Part shown: positions 42,343 to 50,947 of the stretch, piece after piece | Numbering within the stretch: the stretch's first letter is position 1 | Layout of the letters: every line of letters starts with the position of its first letter | NCBI RefSeq assembly: GCF_007679495.1 | Contig: NZ_VEGP01000031.1 | Location: 5,076-58,651, forward strand | Length of the DNA stretch: 53,576 bases | Source: Paenibacillus sp. 32O-W | Lineage (GTDB): Bacteria > Bacillota > Bacilli > Paenibacillales > NBRC-103111 | Direction: 5' to 3' | Made by a program: the position numbers and the translations under genes | The notes under the pieces: generated by a model | The model's database searches: none | What the model saw: the letters and a program-made list of their open reading frames with translations, nothing else | What the model was told of the DNA's origin: nothing

Positions 42343-43560
42343 TTAGGCTGAGTGCTTGAGAAGATGCAAAATTTCCTTTCCAAGGCTTGTTGATAACATA
42401 TGCGACACTTTACCCAAAGATTCTTCTCGGATGCGATGTACCACTTTACCAAGTGTCAATTCAGTACCTCCGTTCATCCACTCCTGACGCTGAAACTCCA
42501 TGAATTTCTGCGTCAGGAACTGAATGGCACAGAATCGCTGAATACCGTGAAACGAAAGCAATTGATATTGGCCAAAGCCCAGCAATTTCCTTGTAATAAC
42601 GATACCTGGTCTCGATGTTCCAGCGTACGTAATAGTAACGTTGAATGGTAACAATATCCAACGTCGGATCTCTTCACAGAAGACGAACCTGCGGTTTGCT
42701 CGATGTGGTACTCATCTTTGCAAGAAAGCAGAAAGTAGCAGTCTGACGTTTCGATTTCGTTGACTGGTCCCTCGTAGATACAAACCCAGTACATGCCCTG
42801 ACCTTCCACCTGTAACGGAGCGGAGATCAGATTTGCGAATGTACTGCTCAGCGAAATAGTTTATCTCGATCGTAATACCGGACGGTCAGATCAGTCGGTT
42901 CGTCTTGATGGTTGCAATGTCATGGAACCCTTTGCAGTTGCAATCATTCACGACTTTCTCGCTGGTATACCAACTGTCCATCAGGACATAAACGCGCTCA
43001 TCATGATTTGCCGGGAAGACTTCAATCATTTCGACGGCCAAATCGTTCTTGCTTTTAAAGGTGATTCGTTTTACAATATTCGCTTCGATAGCAAGGTGGA
43101 AAATCATAGACGTATGGCTGGTCATCGCAGACGACATGCGTAGTAACGAGATTGTGAAACCAGACGAATTTTCCTTCTTCATGTGAATACTGAAAGCTAA
43201 ATGCCTCCATTTTCTTAGTCGTTCGGTCTTTCTTACAGCAGGTATCATCTACGATCGGGAACACGATTCTTCGGGAACCGCCATTCGTGCTGAATCTGTG
43301 TGATATTTCTACGTCCGACACAGAGATTTGATGCCATGGACCAAAGTGAACAAATGATTCAGCTGTGGATTGGAAAATTCCGATTTCAGTGTCAAAATGA
43401 CCTTGACGGTCAGCAGATAGAGGGATACCATGAGAATGGGACATTTCCTTTTCTCGGAAATTGTGGCACGTTTCCCGGAGAAGACGCTTTCTACCGCTCC
43501 TTGAATCATGGCGGATATGCGTGGCAACGCATTTTTTGTTATTCGCCAAGCAGCGACACT
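42343..43560 (-). pseudogene. DDE transposase relic (IS4/IS701-like), many frameshifts
   Basis: On the minus strand, fragments in three frames align in order to one transposase: DDTCCKKDRTTKKMEAFSFQ and NLVTTHVVCDD, then VYVLMDSWYTSEKVVNDCNC then IKTNR, then YYVRWNIETRYRYYKE, and LLGFGQYQLLSFHGIQRFCA with LTQKFMEFQRQEW. These are the catalytic and C-terminal blocks of DDE transposases of the IS4/IS701 type. At least three frameshifts make it inactive. The exact family is uncertain. Confidence 0.65.
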
Positions 43561-43639
43561 ATAGCGCCTGCTGAGAAACTAACCTCAGCAGTAGAGTACA
43601 GAGCGTTCGTCTTGACGATTCGATGTTTGAACGGAACCG

Positions 43640-43915
43640 GGGCAAAGCTGTTGAAATGCTGGCACGTTTTAGGCACACATCGGAATCATTCTTCGCCAAA
43701 TCAAGACGAAGCTTGATCCGGTCGTGTCTATCCGTCATCGTTCCAAGAAGAACAAATGACTTGCGATCCTATCGACAGACATTAGCCTGACTGCTCAGGT
43801 GATCATCCGGATTTTTAGGATGTGTTGGGAGATCGAAATCTTTCAAGTGCGCGAAATCGTTCCTGCGTTTGCAAAAGAACTTCAGGGGTTATCCAGCAAA
43901 ATGCTGACTTACAAT
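43640..43915 (+). pseudogene. second IS4-like transposase relic
   Basis: On the plus strand near 43740-43900 the frame reads KKNK-stop-LAILSTDISLTAQVIIRIFR and CWEIEIF. It then shifts to CAKSFLRLQKNFRG. This matches the IS4 sequence KWLALLSTDISLxxxEIIRIYGxRWxIEVFFK...KEFQG, with Trp turned into TGA and frameshifts. It covers a region overlapping that of the relic at 23860-24130, on the opposite strand. Confidence 0.65.
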
Positions 43916-43999
43916 GAATAGTAACTTACCGGATACCGATCAAATTACCGCTTGGAAGCTAAGTAACAGGGACTTCCATGCAGCGGACAATGGAGGCAG

Positions 44000-44038
44000 A
44001 AAAAATGGGAGAACCCCAAGCAATCTTAGGATTCTCCC
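44000..44038 (-). terminator. rho-independent terminator of yesMN
   Basis: On the minus strand a stem with GGGAGAA / TTCTCCC ends and is followed by ATTTTTT. It lies 25 bases past the yesN stop codon, so the yesMN unit is intact at its 3' end, and the island boundary must lie at or beyond this point. Confidence 0.8.
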
Positions 44039-44062
44039 CTCAAGCGTCATTCAGCCACGAAG

Positions 44063-45676
44063 CTAAATGGACTTCTTATATTCGGTTGGCGTCACTCCGA
44101 CCATGTTTTTGAACATTTTACAAAAATACCGGTAATCCGTTATGCCTACCGTCTGGGCCACCTCGTAAATTTTCATGTCGGTCCGCTCCAGCAGTTCCTT
44201 AGCCTTATGCAGCCGCACCCGGCTGATGTAGTCGGTCAAATATTCGCCCGTCTCCTGTTTAAAAAGCTGTCCGACATAAGCCGGGTTGAGATTGACGGCC
44301 TTGGCCAAATCAGCCATACTCCAGTTCTTGCCATATTGTTCCGATACCATCTGGCAGATGGCCTGGATTTCCCTGCGCACCTTCCGGTTCTCCCCCTGCA
44401 GCCCGTAGATGACCGCCAGCCGCTCCTTAACTTGCTGCCACCACCAGCCGTACTGCTCCCAGGAAACAATCAATTCCAACTGCAGCTTCAAATCATGCAT
44501 GTCCGCTTCGCTGCCTTCCATGACGGTATCGAGAACCGCTTCCGCTACACCTAACAGAAAATTCGGCGAATAGGGCGGATTGCGCAGTTGTGTTAACTGC
44601 TGCACATGCTCGGCGAATGTCTGCCAGTTGCGGGCATGCAGGGAGCGGGTCAGTTCGGCAATGATTTCAAGCCGCCCCACCTTCCCCGGTTCATAGAAGG
44701 AACCTGTGTCCGGACCCGACATGACGCTCAGACCGGTATAGAAATGTTCCTGAATCCGGGCCAGTGCCTCTCTGACCAACTTCGAAAACTGCTCCGGTTC
44801 GGTTGTTATCGGGCCGACGTATACAAAGCAGTCTGTGCCTAATCTTTGCTTGAACAGGGACAGCCGGTTATGAACGAACTCATTAAGCTTGCATTGGAAA
44901 AAGGCATAGCCCCGGTGAACGGGACAAGTAAGCATGATAAACAATTGGCAGCGTTTATACGGAAAGACGGCGGCCTGAATATCCGGTTCCCCGGACATCC
45001 CTTCCCATTGCTCGATCGCCTGGCCGGTCTGCTTTTGCCTTTGATCCAGCGTTTCTTCAAGCGTATGTGCCTCGCAGGCCTGTTCCGCACTTACGGAATA
45101 GCCGTCCCAGCCGAAGGACAGAACGGCATAGTATCGGCCGTTTAAAGCGATGGCCCCGTTAAGATGACGCAGGAGCTCGCTGCCGGCCGCACTTCCCTCC
45201 AGCAGACGTTGAACCAGTTGCCGTCTGGCGGACCACTCCTTTTCGCTATACTCTGCTTTAAGGAAGTGAATATGCTCCTCCTGGTCCCGTTCCTGCTTGA
45301 TTTCTTCCGCGACTTGGGTACAGGCTTGAAGAATCTCTTCTTTAGACAGTCCCATCTTGAGCAAATAATTTTTGGCTCCGAGCACCAATGCCTTCTGAGC
45401 ATAGGCAAATTCATCGTGCGCGGTTAAGAATATGACCTTCACCTTCGGCCATCGGTCCCGGACATACTTCGCAAATTCCAGTCCGTCCATGACCGGCATC
45501 GTTATATCTGTCAATACGATGTGAGGAAGCTCCCGCTCCATCATCTCGATGGCTTCCCGCCCGTTCTGGGCCGCTCCCAACCAGATAAAGCCGGCATCCT
45601 CCCAAGGAATTCTCCGTTCAAAATGCTCTCTGACAAAATGCTCGTCGTCCACGACCATCGTTTTCAGCTTTTCCAT
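44063..45676 (-). CDS. AraC-type response regulator (YesN-like)
   Basis: From ATG at 45676 (GGGGGGCC upstream) the protein has 537 aa. The receiver domain has the acidic pair DD (10-11), phospho-acceptor Asp 57 in LTDITMPVMDG and Lys in LVLGAKNYLLK. A central about 280-residue region and a C-terminal AraC-type double helix-turn-helix (about 435-537: SMADLAKAVNLNPAYVGQLF, YEVAQTVGITDYRYFCKMFK) follow. Phosphorylated by the YesM-like kinase, it should activate transport genes. An upstream in-frame ATG at 45736 overlaps the kinase gene and lacks a ribosome binding site. Confidence 0.9.
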   Translation of the reverse strand: MEKLKTMVVDDEHFVREHFERRIPWEDAGFIWLGAAQNGREAIEMMERELPHIVLTDITMPVMDGLEFAKYVRDRWPKVKVIFLTAHDEFAYAQKALVLGAKNYLLKMGLSKEEILQACTQVAEEIKQERDQEEHIHFLKAEYSEKEWSARRQLVQRLLEGSAAGSELLRHLNGAIALNGRYYAVLSFGWDGYSVSAEQACEAHTLEETLDQRQKQTGQAIEQWEGMSGEPDIQAAVFPYKRCQLFIMLTCPVHRGYAFFQCKLNEFVHNRLSLFKQRLGTDCFVYVGPITTEPEQFSKLVREALARIQEHFYTGLSVMSGPDTGSFYEPGKVGRLEIIAELTRSLHARNWQTFAEHVQQLTQLRNPPYSPNFLLGVAEAVLDTVMEGSEADMHDLKLQLELIVSWEQYGWWWQQVKERLAVIYGLQGENRKVRREIQAICQMVSEQYGKNWSMADLAKAVNLNPAYVGQLFKQETGEYLTDYISRVRLHKAKELLERTDMKIYEVAQTVGITDYRYFCKMFKNMVGVTPTEYKKSI

Positions 45677-45738
45677 AGAAGGCCCCCCTGAATGCGATGT
45701 CCACATCTTTTCGACTTGGCTGATGTTCTGTCGCAAGA

Positions 45739-47472
45739 TCAGCTTATGCTCGGAAACGGCAGCCGAATTTTGACCAGCAGCCCTTCCTCCTCATCATTTT
45801 CAATGCTCAACCCGTATTCGTACCCGTAATACAGCTGAATTCTCTCCTGGATATTGCGAATGCCCAGATTGTTCAGCCCTTTGAAGGTCGAGCGGGTCTC
45901 CTGCTTCTTGAACAAATCCCTAATGGCATCCTCTTTCATTCCCGGGCCGGTATCGCTCACTTCCAGAAGCAATTGGCCCGCATCCGATTCCGCCGAAGAA
46001 ATAATGATATGGTTGCGGTGATTCGGCTTGCTCAGCCCATAGAAAATGCTGTTCTCTACCAGAGTGATCAAGGTTAGCTTCGGGATCGTCGCTTGAGCCG
46101 CAATGGAATCCGGAATGACGATGTCCAGATCAAATACAGGACCGTACCGAAGCTTCATCAGCTCCGCATAATTATGCAGCTGCCTGACCTCCTCCTCCAG
46201 AGGGACGACATCCCCTACCTTATCGATGGAATATTTCAACAAGCCCATTAATGCCTGAATCAAAGGTCCGATCTCGCGGGAACGCTCGGTTTCGCTCAGC
46301 CAGTAGAACGCGTTTAAGGTGTTGTACAAAAAATGAGGCTGGATTTGCGACTGCAGTACTTTCATTTCCTGCACCCGTTTTCTTTCTTCGGCCTCTTTCA
46401 AATTGTTGAACAGGTCGTTCAGGTTCAGCATCATTTTGTTAAAATGCGTGGCAATCAAGCCAAATTCGTCATTGCGCTTGATTTCGATGCGCGTATCCAA
46501 TCGGCCCAGTGAACCGGCATTCATCTGGCGGATGATCGTTCGGATCGGCTTCTTGATATAGGCGGCCAAGCGATAAGATATGATAAGCGAGATGGTGATC
46601 CAAATAAGCAAAATGAGCAAAAACTGTTTTTGCAATGAAGTTAACAGCGGATAGGCCTTGGCTTCGTTAACGACCGAGAACACAATCCAATCCCATCGGT
46701 TGTTGTCGCTTCTTAAAATTTTGAAATCGCCCTGCGGTGTATGGATCGTATTAAAGTCCTTCCCTTTTTCAATCAGTGTTTCCCCCAGAATCCGCACCAT
46801 CTCGTCCCGCTGCAGTTTTTGCGAGTAATGGTCTATAGGTGTGTTGGAGGCGACAAACTTCCCGCTTCTGGAGAAAATATAAATCGTTTTGTCCGTAGGC
46901 CGGGATTCCCCCAAGCTGGCGAACGATTCCACATTCAGTTCCAGGGCAACCGTTATCGTTCTCGTTTTGTCGGAGGAGCGGAAAGATTTGGCTACCGTCA
47001 CCGCCCGCCCGAATCCGGAGTCGAAAGGATCACTCCACCAGAAGCCCCACTGCGACGCCTGCTTGTCAACCTCCTCCAGCCATTGACGTGGAACGGAATG
47101 TTTATACAGCTCCGGCGATATCGCCAGCAGCTCCCCCTGCTCAATAACATAAGCCGCATTAATATCGTTGGAATACAAGGTGATAAAATTATTCATCAAC
47201 AGCATGTAATTTTCACGGCTCAGCGACTCAAAAATATCGACATTGGAAAAGTAAAGCAGCTGGGACTGGATATTCAACATGTACCATTTCAAGTAGTCTT
47301 CTACATGCACGACTGAAGATTGCAGCGATTTCTCCTGATTCTCCTTTATCAATACATAAACCGTAGAGTAGGCAAACACCCCGATCATGATTAAACCGGA
47401 CAGCACCGACAGGAAAGCGATCAGAAACATCTTGTTGCCGATGCTTGTAAAAAGGCGTCTTCTAGTAAACAT
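45739..47472 (-). CDS. sensor histidine kinase (YesM-like, HPK7 type)
   Basis: A 577-aa membrane kinase from ATG at 47472, preceded by GAGG; an ATG 23 codons upstream overlaps the cre-like box. Two membrane helices flank an extracellular sensor (about 15-35 and 285-305). HAMP is next (KKPIRTIIRQMNAGSLGRLD), then the phospho-acceptor His in QSQIQPHFLYNTLNAFYWLS, typical of YesM/LytS-type kinases, and the ATPase domain with NLGIRNIQERIQLYYG. It lies 62 bases upstream of yesN in the same transcript. The ligand is probably sugar-related by analogy to lpl neighbours. Confidence 0.9.
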   Translation of the reverse strand: MFTRRRLFTSIGNKMFLIAFLSVLSGLIMIGVFAYSTVYVLIKENQEKSLQSSVVHVEDYLKWYMLNIQSQLLYFSNVDIFESLSRENYMLLMNNFITLYSNDINAAYVIEQGELLAISPELYKHSVPRQWLEEVDKQASQWGFWWSDPFDSGFGRAVTVAKSFRSSDKTRTITVALELNVESFASLGESRPTDKTIYIFSRSGKFVASNTPIDHYSQKLQRDEMVRILGETLIEKGKDFNTIHTPQGDFKILRSDNNRWDWIVFSVVNEAKAYPLLTSLQKQFLLILLIWITISLIISYRLAAYIKKPIRTIIRQMNAGSLGRLDTRIEIKRNDEFGLIATHFNKMMLNLNDLFNNLKEAEERKRVQEMKVLQSQIQPHFLYNTLNAFYWLSETERSREIGPLIQALMGLLKYSIDKVGDVVPLEEEVRQLHNYAELMKLRYGPVFDLDIVIPDSIAAQATIPKLTLITLVENSIFYGLSKPNHRNHIIISSAESDAGQLLLEVSDTGPGMKEDAIRDLFKKQETRSTFKGLNNLGIRNIQERIQLYYGYEYGLSIENDEEEGLLVKIRLPFPSIS

Positions 47473-47503
47473 ATCCTCAGCCTCGTTCCTCGATAAAGGA
47501 TAT

Positions 47504-47517
47504 TGGTAACGCTTCCA
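47504..47517 (-). promoter_or_regulatory. cre-like box upstream of yesM
   Basis: On the minus strand TGGAAGCGTTACCA matches the CcpA consensus with one mismatch. It lies between the -10 box and the yesM start. Together with the cre box before lplB it suggests joint catabolite repression. Confidence 0.6.
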
Positions 47518-47568
47518 TTCCAAACTAAACAACATCCTCATCCAATATACGGGAACTTGCTTATTCCA

Positions 47569-47574
47569 ATTATA
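47569..47574 (-). promoter_or_regulatory. -10 box of yesM promoter
   Basis: A perfect TATAAT on the minus strand, 26 bases downstream of the shared 33-base element. No good -35 hexamer is seen, as at lplB. Confidence 0.55.
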
Positions 47575-47600
47575 TTGGAGTGAGGCTTGCGCATTCTACT

Positions 47601-47633
47601 GGGAAAATTTATAAATTTCGTGTAAAAATTATA
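47601..47633 (-). promoter_or_regulatory. putative YesN operator upstream of yesM
   Basis: Matches the element before lplB (18383-18415) at 26 of 33 positions, including 14 identical bases GTGTAAAAATTATA on the plus strand. A-rich half-sites are spaced 20 bases apart. It suggests that YesN also controls its own operon. Confidence 0.65.
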
Positions 47634-47664
47634 GATTTTCCAAAACGATAAATGTCCGGACCAG

Positions 47665-48219
47665 CTATTCACTGCCTTCCGCGTCCGGACCCGGCTCCGG
47701 AAAGACGATCGTTGTCACCAACCGTTGACGCCGCTCCGGCGTCGGCTCATTCTCTGCCGCCTGAAGCATCAGCTCCCGAATTCTGTGAAGCAATTCCAGA
47801 TTCTCCTGGTCGGATAAATAGAGCGGCATCTGTCTGTAAATGACGCCATCTTGAAACAGATCGAAGGACGGATGGCGTACATAGCGTGCGTAATCCCCGA
47901 TAATTTGGGCCATAAAATTAATAAAATAGGACAAATGATCCTCCGGACCGGCTTGCTTCAGTTCTTCCACCGACATGCCTTCCGCATGCTCCGGAAGCAT
48001 GTAGACTCTCTCCAATGTGCCGCGATTGGGGCGTTCTTCCGCAATGACCAGCAATTCCGCCTCCTGCAGCTTCTTGAGATGCCGGTATAGGGTAGCCGGA
48101 GGCACGTCCGGCATTCTCTCGTTTAATTGTTGGGCGGTTAACTGCTCTCCATCGGCCAGGCACTGAATAATTCTCATACGGATCGGATGGAGAACGACCT
48201 CCGCTTTGTTTTCCGCCAT
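47665..48219 (-). CDS. ArsR-like helix-turn-helix transcriptional regulator
   Basis: A 184-aa regulator. The winged helix-turn-helix is at about 8-70 (HPIRMRIIQCLADGEQLTAQ, ATLYRHLKKLQEAELL). It continues into a helical domain containing NFMAQIIGDYARYVRHPSFD and an acidic tail. No metal-sensing cysteine pairs are visible, so it is probably a ligand- or context-sensing member like YdfF/HTH_20 proteins, not a classic metal sensor. GGAACAGG precedes the ATG. It is divergent from the MocR-type gene; its target is unknown. Confidence 0.75.
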   Translation of the reverse strand: MAENKAEVVLHPIRMRIIQCLADGEQLTAQQLNERMPDVPPATLYRHLKKLQEAELLVIAEERPNRGTLERVYMLPEHAEGMSVEELKQAGPEDHLSYFINFMAQIIGDYARYVRHPSFDLFQDGVIYRQMPLYLSDQENLELLHRIRELMLQAAENEPTPERRQRLVTTIVFPEPGPDAEGSE

Positions 48220-48523
48220 AATTCCTGTTCCCTCTCTCTCATCAAACGGTCATACTGAGGATAGCATCCGTCAGTCCGACCGGCAACCTGTTATTATATA
48301 ATATATAATGGAGCATACCATATCATCTCCCATCGCGCGCGGTGCTTGTACGGGAAATGAATTGGCTCCACGACTATTATCAAAATTGATATCGCTCTAA
48401 TTCAAGGCAAGTGGCGTGAATTTCCAGACATCCAATTTTATTATCGTATATAGTAATATTATTATATTTGATAATATAATACAATACACTGAATCTATTT
48501 AAAAGTTTATCGAGGTGAGAGCG
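48220..48523. other. divergent intergenic region
   Basis: An AT-rich region between the ArsR-like and MocR-type genes. Imperfect inverted repeats (TATTATATTTGATAATA near 48461-48477) lie shortly before the MocR-type gene and may be its own operator. No gene or RNA is visible, and I cannot fix -35/-10 boxes in the AT-rich sequence. Confidence 0.35.
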
Positions 48524-49909
48524 GTGACCGATCATGCTATCCACTTGCAGTCAGAGAACGGACCACTATTTTACCAAATCTACGACTATTTTAAGACGGA
48601 GATAGACGAGGGCCATCTCGCTCCGGGGGTTCTGCTACCTTCCATCAGAAAATGCGCGGAATCGCTGGGGGTTAGCAAAAATACGGTAGAGGTCGCCTAC
48701 CAGCTTCTCCAGTCCGAAGGTTACGTGGACAACATTCCCCGCAAAGGTTATAAGGTGTTGGAAAGAACCTTGACGGCCGCTCCCTCTGCTCTTCCGGAGA
48801 TTGCTCAGGAGGATTCTGCGCATCCGATCGTCTACGACTTCCGATACGGGAACTGCAAGCTGAGCGACTTCCCTTTCGCCAACTGGAACAGGCTCCGCAA
48901 TGAGCTTATCCACGGCTGCATGGACGAATACAGTGTAGTGGGCAACTCCCAGGGTGAAGCTGTGTTAAGGCAGGAAATCCTCCATCTTCTGCATTCCTCC
49001 AGAGGAATCGCCGCCACGCCGGAGCAAATCGTTATCGGTGCGACACCGCAGCAGCTGGTGACGCTGATCTGCCAAATTCTGAACCGGGACACTTCGATAA
49101 TAGCGGTAGAAAATCCGGGATATGACGGCTCCCGCAATACTTTTATCAACTATGGATTTACCGTCAAAGGGATCCCTCTCACGGACAATGGGATGGAGAT
49201 GGAGGCCCTCCGCAGCAGCTCGGCCAATATTGCCTATGTCAGCCCTTCCCAACAGTTTATCCATAAGATGGTTATGCCTCTGTCCAAGAGAAGGGAGCTC
49301 GTCCAGTGGCTGCAGAAAGCGAGCTATCTGATCGAGGATGATTACGAGTGGGAATTCAAATATGACGAACACCCTATCCCTTCCATCCACAGCTTGGATT
49401 CTACGGGTAAAGTTCTTTATCTCGGCTCGATTTCCAAAGCGCTGCTTCCCGTCTTTAATCTCGGTTACATGGTGCTTCCGCCTTCCCTGGTACCCGTTTT
49501 TAAAGAACGGATGCCGGAATATGATCAGCCGGTTTCGGTTATCGATCAGTTGACTTTCAGCCACTTTCTGCAAACCGGATATTGGTTCCGGCACGTGCAG
49601 AGAATGAGGAAGAGCTATGCCCGCAAGAGAGAGCTGTTCTTCCAGGCCGTCACCGAATATATGGGCGATCATGCGATCATGAGAGGAAAGGATTCCGGGC
49701 TGCATCTTTTTCTGACCGTCAGGACGGAACGTTCGGAAGAAGAGCTGATCGACGCGGCATTGCGGGCCGGGATCAGAGTTTACGAAACTTCCCGGTACTG
49801 GTTCCGGGATCCTGCCTCGTACCCCACCGTACTTCTTGGATATGGGGCCATGGAGGAAAAACAGATTAAAGACGGGATCCAAAGGCTGGCAAAAGCTTGG
49901 TTTTCTTAA
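48524..49909 (+). CDS. MocR/PdxR-type regulator with aminotransferase domain
   Basis: A 461-aa protein from GTG at 48524; a GTG three codons upstream lies inside the GAGGTGAG ribosome binding site. The N-terminal GntR-type winged helix is at about 12-80 (SIRKCAESLGVSKNTVEVAY, LLQSEGYVDNIPRKGYKV). The C-terminal class I aminotransferase-like domain has ENPGYDGSR, EDDYEWEFKY and the PLP lysine K305 in GSISKALLPV. Such regulators use PLP or an amino-acid adduct as signal. A PLP enzyme gene follows about 2 kb downstream, but direct control is not shown. Confidence 0.9.
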   Translation: MTDHAIHLQSENGPLFYQIYDYFKTEIDEGHLAPGVLLPSIRKCAESLGVSKNTVEVAYQLLQSEGYVDNIPRKGYKVLERTLTAAPSALPEIAQEDSAHPIVYDFRYGNCKLSDFPFANWNRLRNELIHGCMDEYSVVGNSQGEAVLRQEILHLLHSSRGIAATPEQIVIGATPQQLVTLICQILNRDTSIIAVENPGYDGSRNTFINYGFTVKGIPLTDNGMEMEALRSSSANIAYVSPSQQFIHKMVMPLSKRRELVQWLQKASYLIEDDYEWEFKYDEHPIPSIHSLDSTGKVLYLGSISKALLPVFNLGYMVLPPSLVPVFKERMPEYDQPVSVIDQLTFSHFLQTGYWFRHVQRMRKSYARKRELFFQAVTEYMGDHAIMRGKDSGLHLFLTVRTERSEEELIDAALRAGIRVYETSRYWFRDPASYPTVLLGYGAMEEKQIKDGIQRLAKAWFS

Positions 49910-50154
49910 AGCCTTGTCCCGGTGAGCCCGGATGAAACTGTCCCTTTTCAACTTCTCGCATGACAGGCTATGATTTCCTTAGCCGCTCTTCACATGACGG
50001 CACACTGCTTATACGTGGGTTGATTACTAAATTTTATACCTGCGCCTAGGGAGATCGTTACAAACCAAGTCTTGCGAATTGCAAGCGGAAGCCTCCCTTA
50101 AAGAGCCATTGCCGTCATTCGTGAGGATATTATTGAAAGGGAGACTAAACTGCC

Positions 50155-50922
50155 ATGAATTTTGTATTCGATATAGATGGTACCATCTGCTTCCATGGAA
50201 AGCCTGTGTCACGCGGTATTCTGGATGCCCTCTGCGAGCTGGAGCGACAAGGTCACTTCATTGCCTTTGCCTCTGCCAGGCACAGCCGCGATATTCTTCC
50301 GGTTCTCGACGAAAGGTTTCATCATCACCTGCTGATCGGAGGAAACGGGGCCGTCACTTATTACGAAGGCAAGCTGATCCGGGCTTGTCCTATTCCCGGT
50401 CCGCTCTTTCAGCGCATCACTCAATTGCTGGATCGCTTCCAAGCCTCCTACTTGATCGACACCGAATGGGATTATGCTTATAAAGGAGCGGAGGATCATT
50501 CCTTCTTGTCCAGGGTCGATCCTTTGAAGCAAGCAAATCGCATTCGTCTGGATGAGGTCCGGCAGCCGGTCAAAATATTGGTTACGGAAAGCGCCGATCC
50601 GCAGCGGCTGAAAGAAGAAGTGAAGGCTCTGGACATTAACCTTCACAATCATTCGTTAGAAGAAGTGCTCGATATTACCGATTGCGGCGTAGACAAGTGG
50701 AATGCCGTCGCAGCTTTCGGCCTGTCGTCCGGCAGCACCGTTTGCTTCGGCAACGATACGAACGATCTTCCGTTGTTCCGTCAGGCGGCCCGCTCGGTGC
50801 TGGTAGGCAATCATCCCCTGCTTGCCGGCGTGGCCACCGATCAATTAGACATCGATGAACAATTTGAGAGCAAGCTGAGGGATAAGCTTACCGAGCTTGC
50901 CGCCGGGGCCGACAAGAATTAA
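50155..50922 (+). CDS. HAD-superfamily phosphatase (Cof/YkrA-like)
   Basis: A 255-aa phosphatase. Motif I is FDIDGT with catalytic Asp 6 and Asp 8, motif II ASARHSR (about 39-45), motif III Lys near 181-183 in VDKWNAV and motif IV FGNDTNDLPLF. The C2-type cap in the middle places it in the Cof/YkrA group, which dephosphorylates small sugar phosphates or nucleotides. GGGAG precedes the ATG. It is followed by a shared terminator and convergent with the thermonuclease gene. The substrate is unknown. Confidence 0.88.
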   Translation: MNFVFDIDGTICFHGKPVSRGILDALCELERQGHFIAFASARHSRDILPVLDERFHHHLLIGGNGAVTYYEGKLIRACPIPGPLFQRITQLLDRFQASYLIDTEWDYAYKGAEDHSFLSRVDPLKQANRIRLDEVRQPVKILVTESADPQRLKEEVKALDINLHNHSLEEVLDITDCGVDKWNAVAAFGLSSGSTVCFGNDTNDLPLFRQAARSVLVGNHPLLAGVATDQLDIDEQFESKLRDKLTELAAGADKN

Positions 50923-50947
50923 CGAGCAAGCGAATGTGCTTGCTCGT
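50922..50947. terminator. bidirectional terminator between HAD and thermonuclease genes
   Basis: A perfect 10-bp stem (ACGAGCAAGC / GCTTGCTCGT, six-base loop) overlaps both stop codons and is followed on the plus strand by CATCTTTTTG. Confidence 0.8.

Noticed and set aside
48965-49951. Long minus-strand frame (328 codons) opposite the MocR-type gene
   Set aside because: The plus strand carries a complete, recognisable MocR protein with its PLP lysine; the minus frame has no known motif.
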